Origin: Candidatus Thiovulum stygium
Lineage (GTDB): Bacteria > Campylobacterota > Campylobacteria > Campylobacterales > Thiovulaceae
Length of the DNA: 64,000 nt
Direction of reading: 5' to 3'
NCBI GenBank assembly: GCA_021582295.1
Contig: CP091137.1
Span: forward strand, 948,001 to 1,012,000
Every line of letters begins with the position of its first letter. Within the stretch, counting starts at the first letter, position 1. Positions 8,102 to 15,584 of the stretch are shown here, in pieces. A model generated the notes under the pieces. It saw nothing but the letters and a program-made list of their open reading frames with translations. It was not told the DNA's origin and searched no databases. The position numbers were made by a program, and so were the translations under genes.

Positions 8102-8329
8102 TTATAATAGATTTAAAAGCTCCTTAAATTTATTTTTAAAAATTACCTCCTTGTTATATAATTTTAATAAATTTAAATGATTAATTGTATTAAGAGGAAT
8201 ATCTCCTTTAGAACTCCAACCTCTCACAGTAACTTCATGAACTCCAATTTTTTCCGCTAATTCTTTTTGAGTTATTCCCAATTCTTTACAAGTTTGCTTG
8301 ATGATATTGTTGTCTTTTTCTAATTCCAT
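8102..8329 (-). CDS. Small Cro/C1-type HTH regulator (cassette copy 3)
   Basis: 75 residues with the constant N-terminus (MELEKDNNIIKQTCKELGIT, QKELAEKIGV), then a unique recognition region HEVTVRGWSSKGDIP and a unique tail ending KNKFKELLNLL. Its downstream KilA-N partner (7168-8009) is broken, so this repressor may now act alone. Confidence 0.85.
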   Translation of the reverse strand: MELEKDNNIIKQTCKELGITQKELAEKIGVHEVTVRGWSSKGDIPLNTINHLNLLKLYNKEVIFKNKFKELLNLL

Positions 8330-8396
8330 TTATATATCTCCAAATTGATTTATCGATAATTTTAGCAGAAATTAAAAATTTGATGAGGTCGAAACG
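8330..8396 (-). promoter_or_regulatory. Shared cassette promoter block, copy 4
   Basis: Extended -10 TGCTAAAAT, ATCGAT palindrome and GGAGATATATAA before the HTH ATG. GATGAGGT at 8382-8389. Confidence 0.75.
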
Positions 8397-8400
8397 AATT

Positions 8401-9288
8401 TTAAATTAAATTCAAAAGTTCTGCAAAAGAACTTTCATAATAATGTGGTTGAGTTTGAAGTTCATTATTTGGATTTATTAAATTTTTGCCAAATTTTAAA
8501 CCTTTTTCAGTTAGAGATTTGAATTCACGAATAGTTTCAAGTTTATTATTTTCTTCGATATTATTAAATTCTATTTCTAGTAACATTTGAGAAGTTTCTT
8601 TTTTTTGTCGAGATTTGCGAGTTTTAATTTCTAAGATTCCAATTTCGAGAAGTTTTTGATTTACTTTTTTCGCTGAAAGCTTTGAACCAAATTTTTTTAA
8701 CAAATGAGTTAAAGAATAAGTATGTTTTTCATCTGAATATTTTGGCAAGAAATCAGTTTTGATGTTAAGTTCTCGATAAATTGTTTCGGTCATTAAAAGC
8801 TTTGAAGCTTCGCTAACTTTTAAAATTTTAATTGCAGTTTCTAAACCCAAAAGGGTTTTTTGAACATCGAGTAACTTTTCACTTGAAAACGATGAGGTAT
8901 CGAAAATTGGAGTTTGTTGTTTTTGAGTTGAATAATTTCCAGTTTTACGAATTGAAGGTAAAACATCCTCCATAATCCATTTTTCAATTTTTTCAGCTTC
9001 AGGCAAACGAGATTTTATAATTAATCTCCAAACATCGCCTTCAGGAATCAATTTAATTGTTTTGTAATTATTTGGGGTCGTAATTTGACTGAAATCTAGA
9101 CCCGTTAAATCAACGGGGCTAACTAAATTAACGATAGTTTCGATATTTTTGCAATGGGTTCTAATAGCTTGATCTGTATCAACATAACCTAATACATCGC
9201 CAACATCTTTAAGAACAAACCAAGGCTCATTCTCTATTACAAGAGTTCTGATAGAATTATTTTCAAACTTAAACGATAAAAGTTCCAT
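8401..9288 (-). CDS. Bro-N domain antirepressor-like protein (cassette copy 4)
   Basis: 295 residues. Residues ~1-115 are a Bro-N (BRO family N-terminal) domain: NEPWFVLKDVGDVLGYVDTD, LIPEGDVWRLIIKSRLPEAE, WIMEDVLPSIRKTGNY. It replaces the KilA-N domain of the sister genes. Residues ~120-295 are the shared C-terminal domain. Bro-N plus antirepressor C-terminus is the classic layout of phage antirepressors. It lies 111 bp upstream of the promoter for HTH copy 3 and downstream of HTH copy 4 (9382-9645). Confidence 0.9.
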   Translation of the reverse strand: MELLSFKFENNSIRTLVIENEPWFVLKDVGDVLGYVDTDQAIRTHCKNIETIVNLVSPVDLTGLDFSQITTPNNYKTIKLIPEGDVWRLIIKSRLPEAEKIEKWIMEDVLPSIRKTGNYSTQKQQTPIFDTSSFSSEKLLDVQKTLLGLETAIKILKVSEASKLLMTETIYRELNIKTDFLPKYSDEKHTYSLTHLLKKFGSKLSAKKVNQKLLEIGILEIKTRKSRQKKETSQMLLEIEFNNIEENNKLETIREFKSLTEKGLKFGKNLINPNNELQTQPHYYESSFAELLNLI

Positions 9289-9381
9289 TAGGCAACCTTT
9301 TATTTTTATTTTACTTTAAAAACAGATGTTTATGTAAATATTGCATAAATTAACAGTTAGCTTGTGCAATATTTACACATT

Positions 9382-9645
9382 TTAAAGGATGTTAGTTTTT
9401 TGAACACCCTTAAGCTCATCAATCAAAAGTAAAAAATTCTCTACTTTTTTAAACCTTTGTTTTAATTCTATATTTTCAATCATTATATTTATAAAATTCT
9501 TAGCTATTATAGGAACTTCATTATTTAAATTCCAATGTCTTACGGTAGAATCACTTACTCCAATTTTTTCCGCTAATTCTTTTTGAGTTATTCCCAATTC
9601 TTTACAAGTTTGCTTGATGATATTGTTGTCTTTTTCTAATTCCAT
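9382..9645 (-). CDS. Small Cro/C1-type HTH regulator (cassette copy 4)
   Basis: 87 residues with constant N-terminus and unique recognition region SDSTVRHWNLNNEVPIIA and tail (ELKQRFKKVENFLLLIDELK). Pairs with the Bro-N gene 8401-9288, 93 bp downstream. Confidence 0.85.
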   Translation of the reverse strand: MELEKDNNIIKQTCKELGITQKELAEKIGVSDSTVRHWNLNNEVPIIAKNFINIMIENIELKQRFKKVENFLLLIDELKGVQKTNIL

Positions 9646-9712
9646 TTATATATCTCCAAATTGATTTATCGATAATTTTAGCAGAAATTAAAAATTTGAT
9701 GAGGTCGAAACT
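9646..9712 (-). promoter_or_regulatory. Shared cassette promoter block, copy 5
   Basis: Same extended -10, ATCGAT and GGAGATATATAA elements; GATGAGGT at 9698-9705. Confidence 0.75.
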
Positions 9713-9717
9713 AATTT

Positions 9718-10659
9718 TTAAATTAATTTTAAGAGTTCTGCAAAAGAACTTTCATAATAATGTGGTTGAGTTTGAAGTTCATTATTTGGATTTATTAAAT
9801 TTTTGCCAAATTTCAAACCTTTTTCAGTTAAGCTTTTAAATTCTCGAATAGTTTCAGGCTTATTATTTTCTTCGATATTATTAAATTCTATTTCTAGTAA
9901 CATTTGAGAAGTTTCTTTTTTTTGTCGAGATTTGCGAGTTTTAATTTCTAAGATTCCAATTTCGAGAAGCTTTTGATTTACTTTTTTCGCTGAAAGCTTT
10001 GAACCAAACTTTTTTAACAAATGAGTTAAAGAATAAGTATGTTTTTCATCTGAATATTTTGGCAAGAAATCAGTTTTGATTCCTAATTCTCGGTAAATTG
10101 TTTCGGTCATTAAAAGTTTTGAAGCTTCACTAACTTTTAAAATTTTAATGGCAGTTTCTAAACCCAAAAGGGTTTTTTGAACATCTAAAAGCTTTTCACT
10201 TGAAAATGATGAGGTATCGATTTTATCTTGAATTAATTGAGATCGATTTAATTTTTCGAATTCCAACTTTTTAAGTCTTTGATAGTCTTTGATTACAAAC
10301 AGCTTAAATTTAGGCTCAAGCCAAGAAGCAAATTCAAAAGCAATATCACGGTGTGCATAAGTTCCGCCATAACGACCAGCTTGTGAAATAATGCCAATTG
10401 CATTTGTTTTTTCTATCCACTGTTTTGGATTAAGAGAGCCACTATTTTTAAAACCGACCAACGGCTCGGGATTAAAATTTGGATTAGAATCCTGCTCCCA
10501 AGCTTCTAAAAAATCAATAGTTTTTAAAGCTTTTATCCAACTTTTTACTATATCGTCTGGTTTTGTTGGATTTCTATATTTTGCTAAATCTGTTAAAGAT
10601 ATAAAATCATTCTCAATAATTCGGATTGAGATGTTTTGAACTAAAATAGTTGTGTTCAA
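9718..10659 (-). CDS. KilA-N domain antirepressor-like protein (cassette copy 5)
   Basis: 313 residues from a TTG start at 10659 with AAAGG eight bases upstream. Residues ~15-130 are a larger, different KilA-N domain (FISLTDLAKYRNPTKPDDIV, GRYGGTYAHRDIAFEFASWL). Residues ~150-313 are the shared C-terminal domain. Unlike the other copies it has no HTH gene and no shared promoter upstream. Instead it faces the small divergent gene 10725-10949 across a 65-bp region with a TTGAC/GTCAA operator-like palindrome. This copy probably arose by replacement of the 5' half of a cassette. Confidence 0.87.
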   Translation of the reverse strand: MNTTILVQNISIRIIENDFISLTDLAKYRNPTKPDDIVKSWIKALKTIDFLEAWEQDSNPNFNPEPLVGFKNSGSLNPKQWIEKTNAIGIISQAGRYGGTYAHRDIAFEFASWLEPKFKLFVIKDYQRLKKLEFEKLNRSQLIQDKIDTSSFSSEKLLDVQKTLLGLETAIKILKVSEASKLLMTETIYRELGIKTDFLPKYSDEKHTYSLTHLLKKFGSKLSAKKVNQKLLEIGILEIKTRKSRQKKETSQMLLEIEFNNIEENNKPETIREFKSLTEKGLKFGKNLINPNNELQTQPHYYESSFAELLKLI

Positions 10660-10675
10660 CTGTTTTGCCTTTTAT

Positions 10676-10689
10676 TTGACTATTGTCAA
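10676..10689. promoter_or_regulatory. Operator-like inverted repeat in a divergent promoter region
   Basis: TTGAC-TATT-GTCAA lies midway between the divergent genes 9718-10659 and 10725-10949. TTGACT may also be a -35 for the plus-strand gene, with AATTATAGC downstream. Shared control of both genes is an inference. Confidence 0.45.
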
Positions 10690-10724
10690 TAATTATAGCA
10701 TACAAAATTTTAATAAGGAACGAT

Positions 10725-10949
10725 ATGAAAAAATTAAAAGATAAATTAGTCGCTGAAGAACTCGAAGAGACAAGTTCGAGTTTATCGCATTTAAAAAAGA
10801 GAAATCCTAAAAAATATGAAATTTTAAGATTAGGAACTTATTTATATATTGAAAGAATATCTGAAGATGAGTTAATAAATATTTTAAATTTATATAAAGA
10901 TATAAAAAGAAATGTTTCTGAAGGTTTGCAAGTAGCTTATGAGCTATAA
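10725..10949 (+). CDS. Small hypothetical protein divergent from a KilA-N gene
   Basis: 74 residues from ATG 10725, preceded by AAGGAACG. The sequence is highly charged (MKKLKDKLVAEELEETSSSL) with two predicted helices and no family I recognise. It takes the place occupied by an HTH gene in other cassettes but points the other way. A regulator or antitoxin-like partner of the KilA-N protein is possible but unsupported by any motif. Confidence 0.55.
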   Translation: MKKLKDKLVAEELEETSSSLSHLKKRNPKKYEILRLGTYLYIERISEDELINILNLYKDIKRNVSEGLQVAYEL

Positions 10950-11000
10950 TGAATTCAAAGAGAACAAATTTATTTTTTGGTGAAGAGTTGATGATGAAAG

Positions 11001-11616
11001 TTACCAAGTTTCGAGAAGCTTTTGATTTACTTTTTTAGCTGAAAGCTTTGAACCAAATTTTTTTAACAAATGAGTTAAAGAATAAGTATGTTTTTCATCT
11101 GAATATTTTGGCAAGAAATCAGTTTTAATTCCAAGTTCTCGGTAAATTGTTTCGGTCATCAAAAGCTTTGAAGCTTCGCTAACTTTTAAAATTTTAATTG
11201 CAGTTTCTAAACCCAAAAGGGTTTTTTGAACATCTAAAAGCTTTTCACTTGAAAATGATGAGGTGTCAAAAATTGGAGTTTGTTTTTGAGTAATTGAATA
11301 GCTTCCAGTTTTACGAATTGAAGGTAAAACTTCTCCAGCGATCCATTTTTGAAAAGGCAAAGCTTTTTGTTTATCTGAACGACCTATAAAAAAATATAAT
11401 CCTTGTTCTGATAAAACAACCATATTCTGGCTACCGCCAAGGGTCTTAATCGGTTTAAGACCCTTCCATTCTTCAGGAACATTCGCAATTAAATTTTTAA
11501 TTTGACTAATAGACGATGTTGGATATTCAAGAGCTGTCGCAATATCCTTTGCAACAAACATAAAGTTCGCCATCGATCATTTCAATTAATTCTGTGGTAA
11601 AATTTACATCTATCAT
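11001..11616 (-). pseudogene. Truncated, frameshifted Bro-N antirepressor-like gene (cassette copy 6)
   Basis: The natural start appears to be ATG 11616 (MIDVNFTTELIEMIDGELYV), after which one extra base in GTTTGTTG shifts frame. The downstream frame resumes VAKDIATALEYPTSSISQIK, a Bro-N domain, then WIAGEVLPSIRKTGSY and the shared C-terminal domain. The gene is cut off at KKVNQKLLE, about 75 residues before the normal end, by foreign sequence at ~11012. An open frame 11001-11573 remains but lacks a good ribosome-binding site. Probably inactive. Confidence 0.75.
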
Positions 11617-11698
11617 TTTATTTCCAATGATTTTAGGTTTTAGAGGTTGTTTCGAATTCGCCTCTTAAATCTAATATTATCCTAAATTTTAGGTTAAA

Positions 11699-11986
11699 TC
11701 AATATATTGCTAATGGTTTAATCCTATAATCAATTATATTAATAATATCAAAAAATCTTTTTTTATAAATCAATGACTCTAATAAAATAGATATTATTTT
11801 TTTACTATTTTTACCCCAATTTGTGATAGTATCTTCAGATACTTCTAACATTTCCGCTAACTCTTTTTGAGTAATTCCTAATTCGCGACAAGTTTTTTTC
11901 ACTAAATTTTCTTCTTGAGGTTGTTGATCTGTTTTTGAGTTTTCTAAAACCTCATCAATAGTTTTAATAGTTTTTTTTCTACCCAT
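11699..11986 (-). CDS. Cro/C1-type HTH regulator (cassette copy 6, divergent)
   Basis: 95 residues. It has a different N-terminal extension (MGRKKTIKTIDEVLENSKTD) before the conserved VKKTCRELGITQKELAEML core and a unique recognition helix SEDTITNWGKNSKK. It uses the same promoter block. Its Bro-N partner (11001-11616) is broken. It is the most divergent HTH and lies at the CRISPR-proximal end of the array. Confidence 0.85.
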   Translation of the reverse strand: MGRKKTIKTIDEVLENSKTDQQPQEENLVKKTCRELGITQKELAEMLEVSEDTITNWGKNSKKIISILLESLIYKKRFFDIINIIDYRIKPLAIY

Positions 11987-12124
11987 TTATATATCTCCAA
12001 ATTGATTTATCGATAATTTTAGCAGAAATTAAAAATTTGTGATGAGGTTGAAATGAATAAGAGAGTTTTTGAATTTGATGTTTTTGTGGATATTCGGGTC
12101 AAGCCCGAATATGACGGAGAAAAG
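11987..12124. promoter_or_regulatory. Cassette promoter (minus) merged with CRISPR-flanking or leader DNA (plus)
   Basis: 11987-12052 is the shared promoter block, copy 6 (TGCTAAAAT, ATCGAT, GGAGATATATAA), with GATGAGGT at 12041-12048. 12055-12124 holds the hairpin TTCGGGTCAAGCCCGAA and runs directly into the truncated first CRISPR repeat. If the array is read from GTTC toward GAAAT, this is the leader side. The whole stretch is duplicated at 2991-3136. Confidence 0.55.
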
Positions 12125-13718
12125 CCCCAGTGGGGATAAGAAATACAATACAAAGGTAAGGCGATAGGTAACGGAGCATATATTGTTCGGCGATCCCCAG
12201 TGGGGATAAGAAATGAAAGAGGCTCGTAACAAACTATTCGGTTTTGGGGGTAAAGTTCGGCGATCCCCAGTGGGGATAAGAAATGGTGAATCGTTTAGAT
12301 GCGGTTCATAGCATTGCGGACATATAGTTCGGCGATCCCCAGTGGGGATAAGAAATTTAATCTTAGAAATATATCGAAAAATTGAAGATAAACCGAGTTC
12401 GGCGATCCCCAGTGGGGATAAGAAATATGATAAAAGAGATCTTTCCCTATTTAAAGCGGTCGTTAGTTCGGCGATCCCCAGTGGGGATAAGAAATCGCAC
12501 ATTAAAAACCCAACCGCTCTATTAGATTCGAGAATAGTTCGGCGATCCCCAGTGGGGATAAGAAATTATACTATATGCCTGCTAAAAAGAAACTTTGGTT
12601 GAATAAAGTTCGGCGATCCCCAGTGGGGATAAGAAATATAGCAAATACATGACTGCTATAGGCTTTCCATCTCCTGAAGTTCGGCGATCCCCAGTGGGGA
12701 TAAGAAATTGATAGAACAGCAGCTTATGAACTTGCTTCTGTGAGTAAATGTTCGGCGATCCCCAGTGGGGATAAGAAATTGATAGAACAGCAGCTTATGA
12801 ACTTGCTTCTGTGAGTAAATGTTCGGCGATCCCCAGTGGGGATAAGAAATTTTGTAGATGAACTCTACAGCAAATATCTATCGCTATTGGTTCGGCGATC
12901 CCCAGTGGGGATAAGAAATGTAAAGTTATTAAAGTAAATTTTCAATCACTTATTTAACGAGTTCGGCGATCCCCAGTGGGGATAAGAAATGGAACTGCAG
13001 CTGGAAAGCTGTAGAGCCTCTGCCATATATGTTCGGCGATCCCCAGTGGGGATAAGAAAGGCTGACCATAAACGAGTGGGTCAAGGGGCTAAAGAAGGTA
13101 GCAGTTCGGCGATCCCCAGTGGGGATAAGAAATATGATGACAATCTCTTAGCTCTAGATCACCTCTGCCAGTGGTTCGGCGATCCCCAGTGGGGATAAGA
13201 AATTCTTTAGAGATAACGAGCAACTTGCTGAAATTGTAATGGTTCGGCGATCCCCAGTGGGGATAAGAAATGAGGGAAAAGTGAGTACTTTCCGGCATTT
13301 GATGATGTTTTTGTTCGGCGATCCCCAGTGGGGATAAGAAATTCGAGCAATTTAAAAAAAGGTAAAAAATGAAAAATATATATTCAGAACAATCTGAATT
13401 CTTTGTTCGGCGATCCCCAGTGGGGATAAGAAATCTAAAGTTAGATAGTATTAATATATTCAGAACAATCTGAATTCTTTGTTAGGCGATCCCCAGTGGG
13501 GATAAGAAATCTAAAGTTAGATAGTATTAAAGTAAGGAGGAACCAGTAGTTCGGCGATCCCCAGTGGGGATAAGAAATACTGGGTCACATTAGCTCCAGG
13601 AGAAAGCATAGAAGATGAGGTTCGGCGATCCCCAGTGGGGATAAGAAATCCTAGTCCTGTTGTTAATGCTAGAACTCAAACTACTAAAGTTCGGCGATCC
13701 CCAGTGGGGATAAGAAAT
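12125..13718 (+). CRISPR. CRISPR array, 23 repeats and 22 spacers, no adjacent cas genes
   Basis: The 30-bp repeat starts GTTCGGCGAT, has a palindromic core CCCCAGTGGGG and ends ATAAGAAAT. Full copies begin at 12185, 12255, 12327, 12397, 12466, 12537, 12608, 12679, 12750, 12821, 12890, 12961, 13031, 13104, 13174, 13242, 13313, 13405, 13481, 13549, 13620 and 13689. The first copy (12125-12144) has lost its first ten bases. Variants: last base G in the 13031 copy; GTTAGG in the 13481 copy. Spacers are 38-43 bp except those at 13343 (62 bp) and 13435 (46 bp). Spacers at 12709 and 12780 are identical. The spacer length differs from the ~32 bp of types I-E/I-F; subtype is not assigned. Confidence 0.97.
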
Positions 13719-14277
13719 CCTATTTAAGTCCATCAGATCGATAAATATATTTTACACGAATCTTAAGGTTTCCTTAAAATCAAGTTCAAAACTCTAAAAA
13801 GCCCACAAACTCGATATCTTTTTTTCTCAAGATATAAGCTGGATTTATTCAGTTTTTGACCTCTTTTGTTGTGTGGAATTGTATATAAAAGAAACTTAAA
13901 ATATCCTTAAGGTAAAAAACGAATTTTTAATTTCGAGAAGTTTAAATTTTTTTATTTGAAAAAGCTCATGCAGAATTTCAACTTTTTTTATGTAAAAAAT
14001 CAAAATGAGATCATGCACGGCTATTTTCAAGCATCAGTTCGAGATCATTTCTATATTTTAATAAGCTATTATTATTAAAATGGTCTCTTTTTAAGGGGTC
14101 AAAAATGAGATCATGCATGGAATCATTCAGATTAACTTTTTGCGATTTAATATATCTATACTTTAATTAAAGTGTTACTTTTTGTAAAATCTCGATTTTG
14201 TCGATATTTTAACTATAAAAATATAAGTTTGACTTTAATTTTTTAATTTAAATATAAATTAAGTTATGTTTTTAGAT
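13719..14277. other. Noncoding AT-rich region after the CRISPR array with a 19-bp direct repeat
   Basis: No ORF worth reporting. AAAATGAGATCATGCACGG at 14002-14020 recurs with one change (CATGG) at 14102-14120, exactly 100 bp apart. A related CTCATGCAG lies near 13968. The repeat core GATCATGCA could be a regulator site or a degenerate mobile-element end. Nothing here identifies cas genes or a leader. Confidence 0.55.
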
Positions 14278-15582
14278 TTAAAAAATTATTTGACCTTTCA
14301 TTTGAGTTCGCATTGATTCAATAATTTTCACATTACGAATTTCACCAAAATTTATTTTTTCACCTTTTGCTTTAACTAATAATCCACTTGAAGTTCGTCC
14401 AATTAAACAGTTACTTTCAGAATCAAAACTATCAAATAAAACAGAATAAATTTTATTTTTTCTATTAATAGCCAAATCTTCCATTATTTTTTGATGAATT
14501 GCTTGAAGTCGAATTAATCTTTCAGATGCAATATCATCGGCAATTTGATTTTTAAAATCTTTTGCTTCAGTTAAAGGTCGAGGTGAATATTTAAAACTAA
14601 AGAGTTGTTCAAATTTAGCTATATTTAATAGTTCAAGAGTATCATTAAAATCGCTATCGCTCTCATCTGGAAAACCAACAATAATATCAGTCGAAATTGC
14701 AACTTCAGGAACAGCTCGACGAATTCGTTCAACTCTATCAATAAACCATTCTCGAGTATAACCTCGTTTCATCATTTTTAAGATTTTATTCGAACCACTT
14801 TGAAGAGGCATATGAATGCCTTTTGCAATTTTTGGATTTGTAGCAAATTCTTCAATAAATTTATTATCCATATGTAATGGGTGAGGCGAAGTAAATCTAA
14901 TTCGTTCAAGCCCACTAATATTAGAAATCTCTTTTAATAAACCAGTAAAATTTATATCTCGATGAGGTGTCAAACTTGAAAATCTGCGACCATAATTATT
15001 TACATTTTGTCCAAGCAATAAAACTTCTTTAGCACCATTTTCAACTGCTTTTTGAGTTTCAGAAATTATTAAATCTGTTGGAATCGAAATTTCTTCACCG
15101 CGAGTAAAAGGAACTATACAGAAAGAGCATTGTTTATCACAACCTATAGATATATTTATAGATTTTCTAAAATTAGAAACTGGTAACGATGGATAAAGTT
15201 CAAGTGATTCATCATTTTCGATATCAATTTCAACAGCACCTTTTTTATCAAGAACAGATATAATTTTAGAGATATTTCTAGCGCCAAGAACGAAATTAAC
15301 ATAAGGAGCTTTTTGAATAATTTCTCGTCCGAGATGTGAAGCTGTGCAACCTGCAACACCAATTTTAGCACCACTTTTTTTAATAGCATTAAAACTACCA
15401 AGTTCAGAAAAAAGTTTTTGAATAGGTTTTTCGCGAACCGAACAGGTATTTATAATAATTAAATCAGCTTCAGTTATTTTGTCAGTTTGAACAGCTTCAC
15501 GATCAGCTTTTAGTTTTGCAAGTATATTTTCGCTATCTTTATGATTCATTGCACAACCAAAAGTTTCGATATATACTTTCAT
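14278..15582 (-). CDS. miaB: tRNA-2-methylthio-N6-dimethylallyladenosine synthase MiaB
   Basis: 434 residues, normal for the family. The N-terminal MTTase domain (YIETFGCAMNHKDSE, three cysteines binding the auxiliary cluster) is followed by the radical-SAM motif CDKQCSFCIVPFTRG and a C-terminal TRAM domain (residues ~365-434). It methylthiolates i6A37 in tRNAs reading UNN codons. It is the last gene of the tight minus-strand operon folP-truD-miaB, 2 bp after truD. Confidence 0.97.
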   Translation of the reverse strand: MKVYIETFGCAMNHKDSENILAKLKADREAVQTDKITEADLIIINTCSVREKPIQKLFSELGSFNAIKKSGAKIGVAGCTASHLGREIIQKAPYVNFVLGARNISKIISVLDKKGAVEIDIENDESLELYPSLPVSNFRKSINISIGCDKQCSFCIVPFTRGEEISIPTDLIISETQKAVENGAKEVLLLGQNVNNYGRRFSSLTPHRDINFTGLLKEISNISGLERIRFTSPHPLHMDNKFIEEFATNPKIAKGIHMPLQSGSNKILKMMKRGYTREWFIDRVERIRRAVPEVAISTDIIVGFPDESDSDFNDTLELLNIAKFEQLFSFKYSPRPLTEAKDFKNQIADDIASERLIRLQAIHQKIMEDLAINRKNKIYSVLFDSFDSESNCLIGRTSSGLLVKAKGEKINFGEIRNVKIIESMRTQMKGQIIF

Positions 15583-15584
15583 TT

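Noticed and set aside
10807-11007. Minus-strand ORF of 66 codons opposite the small plus-strand gene
   Set aside because: Overlaps 10725-10949 antisense, low complexity, no ribosome-binding site.
549-12052. A complete prophage
   Set aside because: No integrase, terminase, capsid, portal or tail gene is present; only regulator-type genes occur, repeated with shared ends.
549-12052. A diversity-generating retroelement behind the variable payloads
   Set aside because: No reverse transcriptase and no template/variable repeat pair; variation is by whole-block exchange, not adenine-directed point changes.
12029-13298. Long ORFs translating the CRISPR repeats on both strands
   Set aside because: They encode only periodic repeat translations (ISYPHWGSPN or SAIPSGDKK) and arise from the 70-bp periodicity of the array.
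12145-13688. Self-targeting spacers against genes in this window
   Set aside because: I saw no spacer that matches other parts of the window by eye; a full search would be needed to exclude partial matches.
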